Positions 27,194-36,961 of a DNA stretch of 64,000 nucleotides are shown one piece after another. Every line of letters begins with the position of its first letter. Position 1 is the first letter of the stretch. The notes below the pieces were generated by a model, which was not told where the DNA came from, did not search any database, and saw nothing but the letters and a program-made list of their open reading frames with translations. The translations under genes and the position numbers were made by a program. Source of the stretch: Scybalousia_A sp963540815 (lineage in GTDB: Bacteria > Bacteroidota > Bacteroidia > Bacteroidales > P3); NCBI GenBank assembly GCA_963540815.1, contig CAUTQY010000005.1, positions 61,493-125,492 on the forward strand. The letters are read 5' to 3'.

Positions 27194-30100
27194 ATGGCAA
27201 ACTTCACACATTTACACGTACATACGCAATACTCCATATTGGACGGTGCTTGTGATATAAGCAAGCTTATAAATAAAACCAAAGAATTGGGAATGGATTC
27301 CTTAGCCATTACCGACCATGGTAATATGTACGGAGTTCTGGATTTCAGAAATAAGTGTGTAAAGAATGGAGTAAAACCGATAATCGGTTGCGAAATGTAT
27401 GTGGCACCCGGTTCTCGTTTTGACAAAAAACCTACTGCTAACGGTAGCAGACAAAAGAACAATCACTTAATATTACTTGCCAAAAACTTTGAAGGATATC
27501 AAAATCTTATCAAATTGGATTCGCTCGCTTTTGAAGACAATGCTTTTTATCGTAACCCTCGTATAGACAAAGATTTGTTGTTTGAGCATAGCAAGGGACT
27601 GATTTGCTCCTCTGCTTGTGTTGCCGGCGTTATACCTCAATTATTGTTGCAAGGAGAAGAAGAAAAAGCAGAGCAAGTCGCCTTGGAATACAAGGAAGTA
27701 TTTGGTGAGGATTATTATATTGAATTACAACGACATCTGAAGAATGAAGAGCAAATAAAAGTTACTCCAAAGCTGATAGCTCTTGCAAACAAATTAAATA
27801 TTAAACTTTTGGCAACCAATGATGTCCATTTTATTAATAAAGAAGATTTTTATGCCCACAGAATACTTATTTGTCTTAATACTGGCAAAAAAATCAACGA
27901 TGAAACAAAAATGGCTTATACTGGTGAGGAGTGGCTCAAATCTCCGGAACAAATGTCCGAGTTATTCAAAGATGTGCCCGAAAGTATAACTAATACTCAA
28001 CAAGTAACAGATAAAATAGAGGTGTATGATTTGGAACGCAAGCCCATACTTCCCATCTTTGATATACCGGAAAGTTTTGGAAAATTGGAGGACTATTATA
28101 CAAAATATCCCATAGAGGTTGTAAAACAAAATATAGAACAAAGCCTGATAAAAAGAGAAAAACTAAGTACGGATTCAACAAAAGAGGAAAAACAAGAACT
28201 CGTTGATAAGACTTTAGAGGATAAGGGGGGATATAAAAAACAAATAAGAACAATTTTTGATTTTGCTTATTTGAAATATCTAACCTACCAAGGAGCAAAA
28301 AAACGATACGGAGAACCTTTAAGTAAGGAGGTTATGGAGCGTATAGATACCGAACTTGACACAATAGAATGGATGGGGTTTCCGGGTTATTTTCTTATAG
28401 TACAAGACTTTATCAATTATGCTAGAAATAATCTCGGCGTTGTTGTGGGACCGGGCAGGGGTTCTGCCGCGGGTAGCGTAGTTGCATACTGCTTGGGTAT
28501 TACCCAAATAGAACCCATGAAATATGATTTGTTGTTTGAGCGATTTTTGAATCCCGACCGTATTTCTTTACCTGATATAGATGTGGATTTTGACGATGAA
28601 GGCAGAGGAAAAGTTTTGCATTATGTGCAACAAAAATACGGAGTTAGACAAGTTGCACAGGTTATAACCTTTGGCTCTATGGCGGCAAAAAGTGCCATAA
28701 AAGATGTGGCAAGGGTATTGGATTTACCTTTGCCGGATAGCAACCGTTTGGCAAGTTATGTACCAAGCAAACCTGGCACTACTTTGAAAAAAGCCTTTAA
28801 TGAATCGCCAGAATTAAAAGAAGTCCTGCAAAACGGTAGCGATTTGGAAAAACAAGTTCTAAAGTATGCACAACAATTGGAGGGCTCGTTGCGAAATACG
28901 GGAGTTCATGCATGTGGTATTATTATAGGACCGGATGATATCTCAAATTATGTTCCCCTTACAAAACCCAAGGATTCCGATATGATGGCGGTACAATTTG
29001 AGGGTACTTTAATAGAAAGCGTAGGAATGATAAAAATGGACTTTCTAGGTTTGTCCAACCTTTCCATAATAAAGGATGCATGTCTCAATATCAAAAAAAC
29101 TCATAATACAGAGGTAGACATAGATAATGTCAGTTTGGAAGATAAAGAAACTTTAGCCTTATTTGCTAAGGGCGACACTACAGCAACTTTTCAGTTTGAA
29201 AGTGAAGGAATGAAGGCTCACTTACAAAGACTCAAACCCGATAAATTTGAAGACCTTGTTGCTATGAATGCTCTGTATCGTCCCGGTCCTATGGATTATA
29301 TACCTTCTTTTGTAGATAGAAAATATGGACGGGAGCGTATAGAATACGCTTTTTCTCAGATGGAGAAGTATTTAAATGATACTTATGGAATTACCGTATA
29401 TCAAGAGCAAGTTATGCAACTCTCACGTATGTTGGCTAATTTTACACCGGGACAAGCAGATACTTTGCGAAAAGCTATGGGTAAGAAGAATATTGACCTT
29501 ATGAACAAACTCAAGCATCAGTTTGACAAAGGTTGCGAACAAAATGGTTTGGACAAACAAAAGACTGACCAAATATGGTCGGATTGGGTAAAGTTTGCCT
29601 CCTATGCCTTCAATAAATCTCACGCTACTTGTTATGCTTATGTGGCTTTCCAAACAGGGTATCTGAAGGCACATTACCCTGCCGAATATATGTCTGCCGT
29701 ACTAACACATAATTTAAAAAACATAGGTAATCTAACCCTATATATTGCTGATTGTCAAAAACATGGAATAGAAGTACTCGGGCCGAATGTAAATGAATCC
29801 GATGTAAACTTTATGGTAAATCATAAAGGTGAAATAGTATTTGGCTTAGCGGCAATTAAAAGTGTAGGTTCGGAGGTTGCACAAAACATAGTATCGGAGA
29901 GAGAAAAGAATGGACCTTATAAGTCTGCAATAGATTTTGTGGAGAGAAATATCGTAAGCAACACCGGAAAGCAAGCCATAAACAAAAAAGGAATAGAATC
30001 GTTGGTAAAAAGCGGTGCTTTCGATTGTTTCGAAGATACACATAGGGCTCAATATTTGTATACGGACGAACAAGAAGTTTCTTTTATAGATAAACTTATA

Positions 30101-30907
30101 AAATATTGCGTCAAACAAAAGGAACATGGTCTAAATTCCCAATTTTCCCTATTTGGAGGAGAAGTAAAAGAGGAGGTAGGAGTAAAATTTCCGGAATGCG
30201 AACAGATGAGTATGCTGGAAAAACTAAGGTATGAAAAGGAAATGATAGGTTTCCATCTCTCGGGGCATCCTTTGGATATATACGAAGATGAAATATCTGT
30301 TTTTGTTGCCAACGATTTACCGGAGTTGGAAGATATGGAAGGTTTGCTCAAAAACAATAAAGCCAATCTTTCCTTTGGAGGTATTATCACAGATGCAAGA
30401 GAAGCCGTAGGAAAAAGCGGTAACAAATACGGCTTTTTTTCCTTAGAAGATAAAGAGGGAGTGTTTCGTTTTTCTTTATTCGGTGAGGATTATCTTAACT
30501 ATAATAAGTTTCTAAAGACAGGATTATACGTCTATGTTAAAGGATTTGTCAGTGAGAAAAATTTTGTTGATAAAAGAACGGGGCAAAACACAAGAAAAGT
30601 TGACTTTAAAATATCTAACATAGAGCTCTTAGAGGATATGTTTGACAAACATAGTAAAAGTATAAAGCTAACTGTTCCCGCAGAAAAAATAGATGAAAAT
30701 TTTATAAAAAACATTTTATTTTTGGCAAAACAAAATGATGGTAAATCTTCCATTGAATTTGGTATTTATGATGTAAGTAACGATATAGCCTTCACTTTTC
30801 TGACACGCAAATATAAAGTCAATGTGCGTTCTTTCTTGCACGCCATAAAACCCATGCTTGGCTCCGGGACAATAAACAAATTTAATATAGAGGCTGTGGG
30901 ACTTTAA
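27194..30907 (+). CDS. dnaE: DNA polymerase III subunit alpha
   Basis: 1237 residues. An N-terminal PHP domain (FTHLHVHTQYSILDGACDIS, AITDHGNMYGV) is followed by the C-family polymerase palm with catalytic aspartates in SLPDIDVDFDD, GPGRGSAAGSVVAYCLG, a helix-hairpin-helix region and a C-terminal OB fold (NLSFGGIITDAREAVGKSGN). It is the replicative polymerase. Its length, somewhat above the Gram-negative norm, fits Bacteroidetes DnaE. The stop overlaps the start of queG by one base (TAATG), suggesting coupling. The long uninterrupted frame is good evidence that lesions in the flanking ICE genes are real and not sequencing error. Confidence 0.97.
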   Translation: MANFTHLHVHTQYSILDGACDISKLINKTKELGMDSLAITDHGNMYGVLDFRNKCVKNGVKPIIGCEMYVAPGSRFDKKPTANGSRQKNNHLILLAKNFEGYQNLIKLDSLAFEDNAFYRNPRIDKDLLFEHSKGLICSSACVAGVIPQLLLQGEEEKAEQVALEYKEVFGEDYYIELQRHLKNEEQIKVTPKLIALANKLNIKLLATNDVHFINKEDFYAHRILICLNTGKKINDETKMAYTGEEWLKSPEQMSELFKDVPESITNTQQVTDKIEVYDLERKPILPIFDIPESFGKLEDYYTKYPIEVVKQNIEQSLIKREKLSTDSTKEEKQELVDKTLEDKGGYKKQIRTIFDFAYLKYLTYQGAKKRYGEPLSKEVMERIDTELDTIEWMGFPGYFLIVQDFINYARNNLGVVVGPGRGSAAGSVVAYCLGITQIEPMKYDLLFERFLNPDRISLPDIDVDFDDEGRGKVLHYVQQKYGVRQVAQVITFGSMAAKSAIKDVARVLDLPLPDSNRLASYVPSKPGTTLKKAFNESPELKEVLQNGSDLEKQVLKYAQQLEGSLRNTGVHACGIIIGPDDISNYVPLTKPKDSDMMAVQFEGTLIESVGMIKMDFLGLSNLSIIKDACLNIKKTHNTEVDIDNVSLEDKETLALFAKGDTTATFQFESEGMKAHLQRLKPDKFEDLVAMNALYRPGPMDYIPSFVDRKYGRERIEYAFSQMEKYLNDTYGITVYQEQVMQLSRMLANFTPGQADTLRKAMGKKNIDLMNKLKHQFDKGCEQNGLDKQKTDQIWSDWVKFASYAFNKSHATCYAYVAFQTGYLKAHYPAEYMSAVLTHNLKNIGNLTLYIADCQKHGIEVLGPNVNESDVNFMVNHKGEIVFGLAAIKSVGSEVAQNIVSEREKNGPYKSAIDFVERNIVSNTGKQAINKKGIESLVKSGAFDCFEDTHRAQYLYTDEQEVSFIDKLIKYCVKQKEHGLNSQFSLFGGEVKEEVGVKFPECEQMSMLEKLRYEKEMIGFHLSGHPLDIYEDEISVFVANDLPELEDMEGLLKNNKANLSFGGIITDAREAVGKSGNKYGFFSLEDKEGVFRFSLFGEDYLNYNKFLKTGLYVYVKGFVSEKNFVDKRTGQNTRKVDFKISNIELLEDMFDKHSKSIKLTVPAEKIDENFIKNILFLAKQNDGKSSIEFGIYDVSNDIAFTFLTRKYKVNVRSFLHAIKPMLGSGTINKFNIEAVGL

Positions 30908-31827
30908 TGCCTTATATTCCTTTTCGTATTATAAAAGAGTTTGCCAAACAAGAAGGATTTTGTCAATCGGGAGCAACGAAAGTTTCTTCTGTGGAGGGAA
31001 ATTTCTTGCATACTTGGTTAAAAAAAGGTATGCAAGCCTCTATGTCATATATGGAAAACTATGCGGATAAACGACAAAATCCTTCCTTGCTTGTAGATAA
31101 TTCCAAAAGCATAATCTGTTTTCTTTACTCGTATAATGATGAAAGAATAGATAAAGATAGTCCTATAAAGATAGCCCATTATGCTCAGCGTAAAGATTAT
31201 CACTATACTCTCAAAGAAAAATTGTACAATATAATAACAAAAATACGGGAGAATTACACCGACTTTCAGGCTAGGGCATTTGTTGATAGCGCTCCTGTTT
31301 TGGAAAGATATTGGGCACACAAGTGTGGTTTGGGCTGGATAGGTCGCTCCTCTCTTTTGATAAACAAAGATTATGGTTCAAAGGTGTTTATATGCGAGAT
31401 TGTTTGTAATTATACAACGGATTATAATACAAAAGAGGTGAAAAATCTTTGCGGAAATTGTAATCTCTGTTTGCGGTCATGCCCAAATAATGCCATAGGA
31501 CAAAATAATTTCTTTGATGCCAATAAATGCATATCATACCAAACCATAGAAAACAAAAATGATATTCCGTCGGATTTTGATACCGGAGGTTATATATACG
31601 GTTGTGATATTTGTTTGGAAATTTGTCCTTGGAATATCAGAGCAAAAAAGGTTTGTAATTTGGATTTGGACACAAAGAAAGTCTTGACAACGGTAATTGA
31701 AAAGATACATCAAGGTACTTTGCAGAAAAAAGATTTTAAACTTCTGGGTAAACTATCTCCCATAAATAGAGTGAAATATGAAAAATTTCTCAACAATATT
31801 GCTCATTGTAAAACTAATCTAAAATAA
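30907..31827 (+). CDS. queG: Epoxyqueuosine reductase QueG
   Basis: 306 residues. The conserved FVDSAPVLERYWAHKCGLGW (cobalamin/substrate Asp) is followed by two 4Fe-4S clusters: CGNCNLCLRSCPN and CDICLEICPWN. The enzyme reduces epoxyqueuosine to queuosine in tRNA using cobalamin. The start ATG lies in the dnaE stop (TAATG). A strong terminator follows directly. Confidence 0.93.
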   Translation: MPYIPFRIIKEFAKQEGFCQSGATKVSSVEGNFLHTWLKKGMQASMSYMENYADKRQNPSLLVDNSKSIICFLYSYNDERIDKDSPIKIAHYAQRKDYHYTLKEKLYNIITKIRENYTDFQARAFVDSAPVLERYWAHKCGLGWIGRSSLLINKDYGSKVFICEIVCNYTTDYNTKEVKNLCGNCNLCLRSCPNNAIGQNNFFDANKCISYQTIENKNDIPSDFDTGGYIYGCDICLEICPWNIRAKKVCNLDLDTKKVLTTVIEKIHQGTLQKKDFKLLGKLSPINRVKYEKFLNNIAHCKTNLK

Positions 31828-31860
31828 AAGATGTCTGTGTTTTAAACACAGACATCTTTT
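31826..31860. terminator. Bidirectional terminator between queG and the DUF6029 gene
   Basis: A perfect hairpin with arms AAAAGATGTCTGTGTTT and its complement and a minimal loop, A-rich on one side and T-rich on the other. It lies between convergent genes and can serve both. Confidence 0.85.
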
Positions 31861-31886
31861 ATTTTGCAAAAGTTTATTGTAAATAT

Positions 31887-33578
31887 TTAGAAAGAACTTG
31901 TTATTGTCATAAACAGACCGTTTGAGGCAGGTACCTCTCTGCATACTCCTCCTATACAAAGAATACCTTGTCGTTGTTTGCCGTAAGAGATTTGCACTCT
32001 TGTAGTATTGATGGTATAACCCAAAGCAATACTATAATAATGTACCTTATCGCCCTGTTCCGTTCCATAATTCCATTGGTCAGACAAAGCAAAGAAATAT
32101 CTCCCTTTTAAGTTATACTCGGCCAAGAATTGCAGCCAATCTCCTTTTGCATACTCGTCGTAATCCTGTTGGGTCGTTAGCCATTGCAACTCTCCCTTTA
32201 AAGAATTTCTTGACGCAAACCTATATATGCCTTCGGCTACAAACACATGTGCATAAATAAAAGGATTGCCGGCATGTCCGTAAGCAATAGGGTTGAATTC
32301 CTGATAGGCATACATAAAGTTCATTTTGTAGGCAGGGGAAAATTTCTTATTTATCTCAAGGTTAATTTCCTGAAAATATGTTTCATCTCCCAATTTAAAA
32401 AAGTCACTCTCATACCCCCAGCTTCCTTTTTCGTTAAGTGAGTATCCTTTTACTGCGTGTTTATCTATTGAACTAACGTAAGAGTAATTAAGTTTTACAT
32501 CGGTGCCGTATTTTCCGCCCAAAAACGTACCCTTCTTTATCTTATACATTATATCTGCCTGAAAACCGACTTCACCGTCCAATTGTGTTGCATACGAATA
32601 CATAGACATAAGGGAATAGGAATGTTGTTTGGTTATGGCAGGCAAATAATTTACATTAAGCATTCTTCCTTGCAACGTTCTTTTGGATTTAAAAGACATG
32701 TTATCTATTCTTTTTCCTTCCAATCTGATGGCAAATCCTTTAATACTATAATCCGCGGCAAGCAAGAGAGCATTGCCTTTATGGTAAATATAATTGTTCA
32801 TTGCATTAGGGTCTTGTCCTTTTTGTGCAAATTCACCCTGTAGGTTAAAATTTTTGTAACCGAAATTCATTCTAATAGCGCCGACGCCTATGTTTTCTGG
32901 TATATTCAATTTATACGTAGCACCGTCTATTGTAACATTTTCGGCTAAGGCTTTTTCGTACACGGATACAAAACTTCCGCCCAAACCCAATCTAAGATTC
33001 GAAGAAGCAAGAGAAGAAATAACTTCGTTAAAGGAAATTTCTGCATCCGCTCCTCTTACCAGTCCGTTATCTGTTTTCCAAACATCTTCCCAATAATATC
33101 GCTGTTTGCCAACTATTCCTTTTAATATAACTCCGTTAAAAGGTTTTGCCACTATACGCAAACCATCCATAGCATTGTCCAAACCGAGATTTCTTTCTTC
33201 GTATGAGCGGAAAACCAAGCCATTTCCGAACTGCTCGTAATAGTTACCTACCGTAACCTCAAGAAAATCTTTCTTATAGGAAGCAAATCTAAACGGAATT
33301 CCCGCACCTTTGTAATCATTATCAAAGCCAATTATGGGATTTAAATAGGCCTCGTATCTAAAACCGGCGGTAAAATTGTCCGTAGAATAAAGTATGTTGG
33401 CAAAAGCATTTATTCTTATTTTGTCTTCCAAAGATTTTGCACCTATTACACTGTCCTTATTGGAAGATTGTATATCAGTCTGAAAATTTCCCGTAATCTT
33501 TCCTCCGAATATTCCTTGTGCAAAAGAAAAAGAGCAAAAAGAAATACTGCACGCGACAAGCAAAAGTATTTTTTTCAT
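31887..33578 (-). CDS. DUF6029-family outer-membrane β-barrel protein
   Basis: 563 residues with a signal peptide (ILLLVACSISFCSFSFAQG) and a β-strand-rich body with many alternating aromatic residues. The end MTITSSF has a terminal Phe, as expected of a barrel. The pattern fits the Bacteroidetes DUF6029 family, whose function is unknown to me. It lies eight bases downstream of the TlpA-like gene on the same strand and is probably co-transcribed with it. Intact. Confidence 0.75.
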   Translation of the reverse strand: MKKILLLVACSISFCSFSFAQGIFGGKITGNFQTDIQSSNKDSVIGAKSLEDKIRINAFANILYSTDNFTAGFRYEAYLNPIIGFDNDYKGAGIPFRFASYKKDFLEVTVGNYYEQFGNGLVFRSYEERNLGLDNAMDGLRIVAKPFNGVILKGIVGKQRYYWEDVWKTDNGLVRGADAEISFNEVISSLASSNLRLGLGGSFVSVYEKALAENVTIDGATYKLNIPENIGVGAIRMNFGYKNFNLQGEFAQKGQDPNAMNNYIYHKGNALLLAADYSIKGFAIRLEGKRIDNMSFKSKRTLQGRMLNVNYLPAITKQHSYSLMSMYSYATQLDGEVGFQADIMYKIKKGTFLGGKYGTDVKLNYSYVSSIDKHAVKGYSLNEKGSWGYESDFFKLGDETYFQEINLEINKKFSPAYKMNFMYAYQEFNPIAYGHAGNPFIYAHVFVAEGIYRFASRNSLKGELQWLTTQQDYDEYAKGDWLQFLAEYNLKGRYFFALSDQWNYGTEQGDKVHYYSIALGYTINTTRVQISYGKQRQGILCIGGVCREVPASNGLFMTITSSF

Positions 33579-33586
33579 ATTTGTTG

Positions 33587-34078
33587 TTATTTGGATACTT
33601 CCTTATACTTCTTTATAAGCTCTTGCTCATCTCCCTCTGCGTAGCCGGCATGTTGCCAAAGTATATCACCATTTGCTCCGACAATAAAAGTATAAGGAGG
33701 GTTGTTAACTCCCATTGCCCTTTTGAAATCGGAGTTTTCGTCTATGAATACTTCATATTCCCATTCTTGAGCCGTAACCATGGGTTTTACTTTTCCCTTT
33801 GTACGAGTATCGTCCAAAGAAACAGCATAGATTTTTATACCTGTTTCTTTTTGCCAATCTTCATAAAATTCCGCAATGGCAGATAACTCTTGCAAACAAG
33901 GATGACACCATGTTGCCCAAAAACAAATTACAAAAGGTTTACCCTCATTTTCAAACGAAGAGGTATTTACAACCTTAGAGTCAATGTCTTTTATGTTACT
34001 GCTTGCGATTTTGGCATTCTGTGCCACCAAAGAAAAAATGCCCAAAGACAATACGATTAAGAAAAATATTTTTTTCAT
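33587..34078 (-). CDS. TlpA-like periplasmic thioredoxin-fold protein
   Basis: 163 residues with a signal peptide (IFFLIVLSLGIFSLVAQN). The thioredoxin active site is WATWCHPCLQE (CHPC) and the cis-Pro region is NNPPYTFIVGANG. It is a thiol-disulfide oxidoreductase of the AhpC/TSA-TlpA type acting in the periplasm. It is expressed between a polyprenyl synthetase and the DUF6029 barrel gene; a role in maturing that barrel is possible but unproven. Confidence 0.88.
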   Translation of the reverse strand: MKKIFFLIVLSLGIFSLVAQNAKIASSNIKDIDSKVVNTSSFENEGKPFVICFWATWCHPCLQELSAIAEFYEDWQKETGIKIYAVSLDDTRTKGKVKPMVTAQEWEYEVFIDENSDFKRAMGVNNPPYTFIVGANGDILWQHAGYAEGDEQELIKKYKEVSK

Positions 34079-34101
34079 GTCCCTATAAATTTTTTAGTGG
34101 T

Positions 34102-35070
34102 TTATGTGTTTCTTTTTGTTAAATAGTCTATCAAATTAATCAAACTCTTGGAGTATATATTTTTTGGCAAAGTGAGAGCCATATTCTTTGCCTCTGAACT
34201 ATACCGTCTTATCTCCCTTTCCGCGCGGGATACCGCTCCGCTTAAAACTATTTTGCTTATAAGAGATTCTATTTCTTTTCTTGTTTTGTTTGAGTAAAGA
34301 AAGGTAAGAGTGTTTTCTTTTTCCTGTTCGCTAAGAGTTTCCATATAGTACAAAAAAGGCAATGTTATTTTCTTTTCCCTTATATCAATACCTTTTTCCT
34401 TTCCCGTTTGGTCGGAATAATCCAACAAATCATCCTTTATTTGAAAAGCCATGCCGATAGAATACCCCATCTGCCTGATTTTTTCATTATCCGTTACGTT
34501 ATTGTCTCCACAAGATAATACTCCACACACCATGGCAGCCTCTATCAATGAAGCCGTTTTTTCATAAATAATTTTCAAATAAAAATCTATTGAAATGTTT
34601 TTGATATTGGAATATTTTATTTCTTCTATCTCTCCTTTTGGCAAATCCATTGCAATTTTTGCATATATTGGCATTAGATTAAAGTCCTCTTGGGTTTTTA
34701 TCAAAGAAAGAGCCTTACCATACAGGTAATCTCCCGTTAGTATGGCAACCTTGTTGTTCCACAAAGCATTAAGTGTTTTTTCGTTTCTTCTGTAAGAGCT
34801 CTCGTCTATTACATCATCGTGCAATAAGGAGGCTGTGTGCAGCAACTCTATTATGACGGCAGACCTTAGAGTCTGCTCGGTTATTTTATTAAAACAGGCA
34901 GCAATAAGTAAGGTAATTATAGGTCTTATCCTTTTTCCCTTCATTGACAAAAGATATTTCAGCAAGACATCAAGTTCCGACTTCTCCGTAGAAAGTGTTT
35001 GGGAAAACATTGTTTCAAATTTTTCCAAATCGTGGTGTATGCAGGTAGTTATTTCTTCTATCTTTGTCAT
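34102..35070 (-). CDS. Polyprenyl (octaprenyl-type) diphosphate synthase
   Basis: 322 residues. The first aspartate-rich motif is LLHDDVIDES and the second is FQIKDDLLDYSDQTGKEKG. This is a trans-isoprenyl diphosphate synthase making the long chain for menaquinone. The residues before the first motif (IELLHTASLLHDDVID) lack bulky aromatics, which fits a long-chain product. On the minus strand a TACCTTTG element (35097 to 35090) lies about 20 bp upstream of the ATG. Confidence 0.9.
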   Translation of the reverse strand: MTKIEEITTCIHHDLEKFETMFSQTLSTEKSELDVLLKYLLSMKGKRIRPIITLLIAACFNKITEQTLRSAVIIELLHTASLLHDDVIDESSYRRNEKTLNALWNNKVAILTGDYLYGKALSLIKTQEDFNLMPIYAKIAMDLPKGEIEEIKYSNIKNISIDFYLKIIYEKTASLIEAAMVCGVLSCGDNNVTDNEKIRQMGYSIGMAFQIKDDLLDYSDQTGKEKGIDIREKKITLPFLYYMETLSEQEKENTLTFLYSNKTRKEIESLISKIVLSGAVSRAEREIRRYSSEAKNMALTLPKNIYSKSLINLIDYLTKRNT

Positions 35071-35204
35071 ATCGGTTGTTTAAACTGTGCAAAGGTACAA
35101 AATTTATATAAAATCATACGCAATGAGTACGTTTTATAAACATGAGTTTTTTATAAAAAAGTATAAAAAATTTAAAAAAAAATGTGTGATTCAATATTTT
35201 ATAC

Positions 35205-35212
35205 TAACTTTG
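35205..35212 (+). promoter_or_regulatory. -7 promoter element (TAACTTTG)
   Basis: TAACTTTG lies 39 bp before the start of the T9SS-tailed protein gene, inside a very AT-rich leader. Confidence 0.45.
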
Positions 35213-35251
35213 CACGAAATAACTAATGCATAAATTACAAATTTATAGGGT

Positions 35252-35989
35252 ATGAAAAAAGTATATATTTTCTTAATGTCTGTTCTGTGCATTTTTGTAG
35301 TTAATGCACAGGTTTTCAAGTTATCGTATTTGGACTTTGATGGAGAGGAACATGAGTTTACCGATGTGGTCAATGTGTTGTTGGACCCCGAGGAGAGTAT
35401 AAATGCGACATGGATACACTTTGAGAATATTTCGGGCGCAGATCTAAACTACAAGATCCAATTAACTAATGCTGCACTTGCCAATGGTGCAAGCTGTCAA
35501 ATGTGTTTTGCCGGCGAATGTCTTGTAGTTGACATATCCCCCGTACAATCCGTTGCAGCGGGCGCAAAGGTAACCGATTTTGATTTGTCTTATATGTACG
35601 AAAATACCAATGTTTCCAGGCTAACTGTTAACATTCTTTCCGAAGAAAACGAAGTTTTGCAGTCTTTTAATGTTACCTACAGCCAAACATTGGAACAGTT
35701 GGTGTCTTTGGATGAAGTAGGTAAGGGAGTTTCCCTATCTTTGTCTGCCTCTCCTATTCCTGCAACAACAAACACTACAATACGTTATGCTGTTCCTTCT
35801 CAATACAAAAAGGCAGATATAATAATAAGAAATACTCTGGGTTCGGTTGTTGCCAAATATAATGTGGTTACAGGCAAGAAAGGAAAGATAGACTTAAATG
35901 TATCCGATTTTAATTCCGGTATTTATTTCTATTCCATAATAGCTGACGGAAGGGTTTTATCTACAAAAAAACTTGTTGTTAAACACTAA
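35252..35989 (+). CDS. Secreted protein with T9SS type A sorting domain
   Basis: 245 residues: signal peptide (VYIFLMSVLCIFVVNAQ), a β-rich body of about 130 residues with a small cysteine cluster (SCQMCFAGECLVVD), and a C-terminal sorting tail (SPIPATTNTTIRYAVP, SDFNSGIYFYSIIADGRVLS, STKKLVVKH). The tail is the signal for type IX export and surface attachment. The body matches no enzyme I know. A terminator follows 28 bp after the stop. Confidence 0.85.
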   Translation: MKKVYIFLMSVLCIFVVNAQVFKLSYLDFDGEEHEFTDVVNVLLDPEESINATWIHFENISGADLNYKIQLTNAALANGASCQMCFAGECLVVDISPVQSVAAGAKVTDFDLSYMYENTNVSRLTVNILSEENEVLQSFNVTYSQTLEQLVSLDEVGKGVSLSLSASPIPATTNTTIRYAVPSQYKKADIIIRNTLGSVVAKYNVVTGKKGKIDLNVSDFNSGIYFYSIIADGRVLSTKKLVVKH

Positions 35990-36016
35990 GAATAAAAATT
36001 TTAGGATTAATATTTG

Positions 36017-36049
36017 ATATTGGGACTTTAAAAATTAAAGTCCCAATAT
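36017..36049 (+). terminator. Terminator after the T9SS-tailed protein gene
   Basis: Perfect 15-bp stem ATATTGGGACTTTAA / TTAAAGTCCCAATAT followed by TTTTTATTTAT. Confidence 0.85.
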
Positions 36050-36169
36050 TTTTATTTATCGATTTTTATTTATCAAATGATTCTATCATTTCCATCGTTA
36101 ACCATATACCCCCATATAGTCCTTGTAAATGTTAGCAATGTTAGATACTCTTAATTATCGGATTTTGCA

Positions 36170-36600
36170 AAACTTACCTCTCCGCCTTTAAACCTTTGCA
36201 ACTCATTACCTTTTTCCGTCCTTACGAGCAACTATGCTGCGCGGCATCCATTCCTTTGTTATACATGTCGCCCGTGTCCGTCATTGCGAGCGAAAAGCTA
36301 AGCAATTCGGACAGATTTATATTGCCATATCTTATAAAAATTTTGCCTTTCTTTGTTTGGTTTCTGCCAAACGGCGATTCGTTACCAAAAAAACATAGTT
36401 TTTTGACTCAAAAAACTATGTTTTTTTGCCGGAAAAACTATGTTTTTTCATCATTGAAACGGCCTTTGGCAGAAACCAAAAGCCTTTTGGCAAAATTTTT
36501 TCTGTCTTTGGCAGTCGTCCACGACTTTTACAAAGTCTCGCAAGAATGGACGGGGACGATATGACAATGACGAAAATGTGTGAATATAAAAAAGCGTTAA
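36170..36600. repeat. Repeat-rich intergenic element with a large imperfect palindrome
   Basis: No gene is supported in 35990-36961. The centre is an imperfect palindrome: arms 36336-36404 and 36432-36500 share AAAATTTTGCC, TTTGGTTTCTGCCAAA and AAAAACATAGTTTTT in mirror order. A further AAAAAACTATGTTTTTT copy lies in the middle. Outside it are fragments such as CGTCATTGCGAGCGAAAAGC, of the dispersed repeat type seen between genes in many bacteria, and a partly matching CGTCATTG/CTTGCGAG pair in reverse at about 36536-36575. It could be a MITE-like or REP-like element. Confidence 0.6.
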
Positions 36601-36961
36601 GGTTTGTAAAGTTCAACGCTAACATCATAAAAATTAAAAGATTTTTTCTATACATCTAACCGACCTATTTTGCTTCCACAGAGATAACCGCCTGTTGTTG
36701 CGGTAAAAATATTGTAACAAAAAACAGTGCTACGAAAATTTGTGATTTTGTTTTATGCCCGTAAATATTTTTATTTTTAACATTTGAAATAATATTTATA
36801 TGTCAAGGGAATGAATTCTAAAAAACTTTCCCCAATATTATTGTTTATAAACAAGTAATCAAATACGGAGAGGGCAAAATATAATTGAAAGATACCGTAT
36901 GTTTAGGATAATTTTGACTACTTTTGCAAAAATACTTTTTCTAAGAAAAACAATATTATTT

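Noticed and set aside
36196..36659. Open frames of 77-122 codons in the palindromic region
   Set aside because: They are by-products of the A/T-rich inverted repeat; both strands give similar open frames and no start region or family pattern is present.
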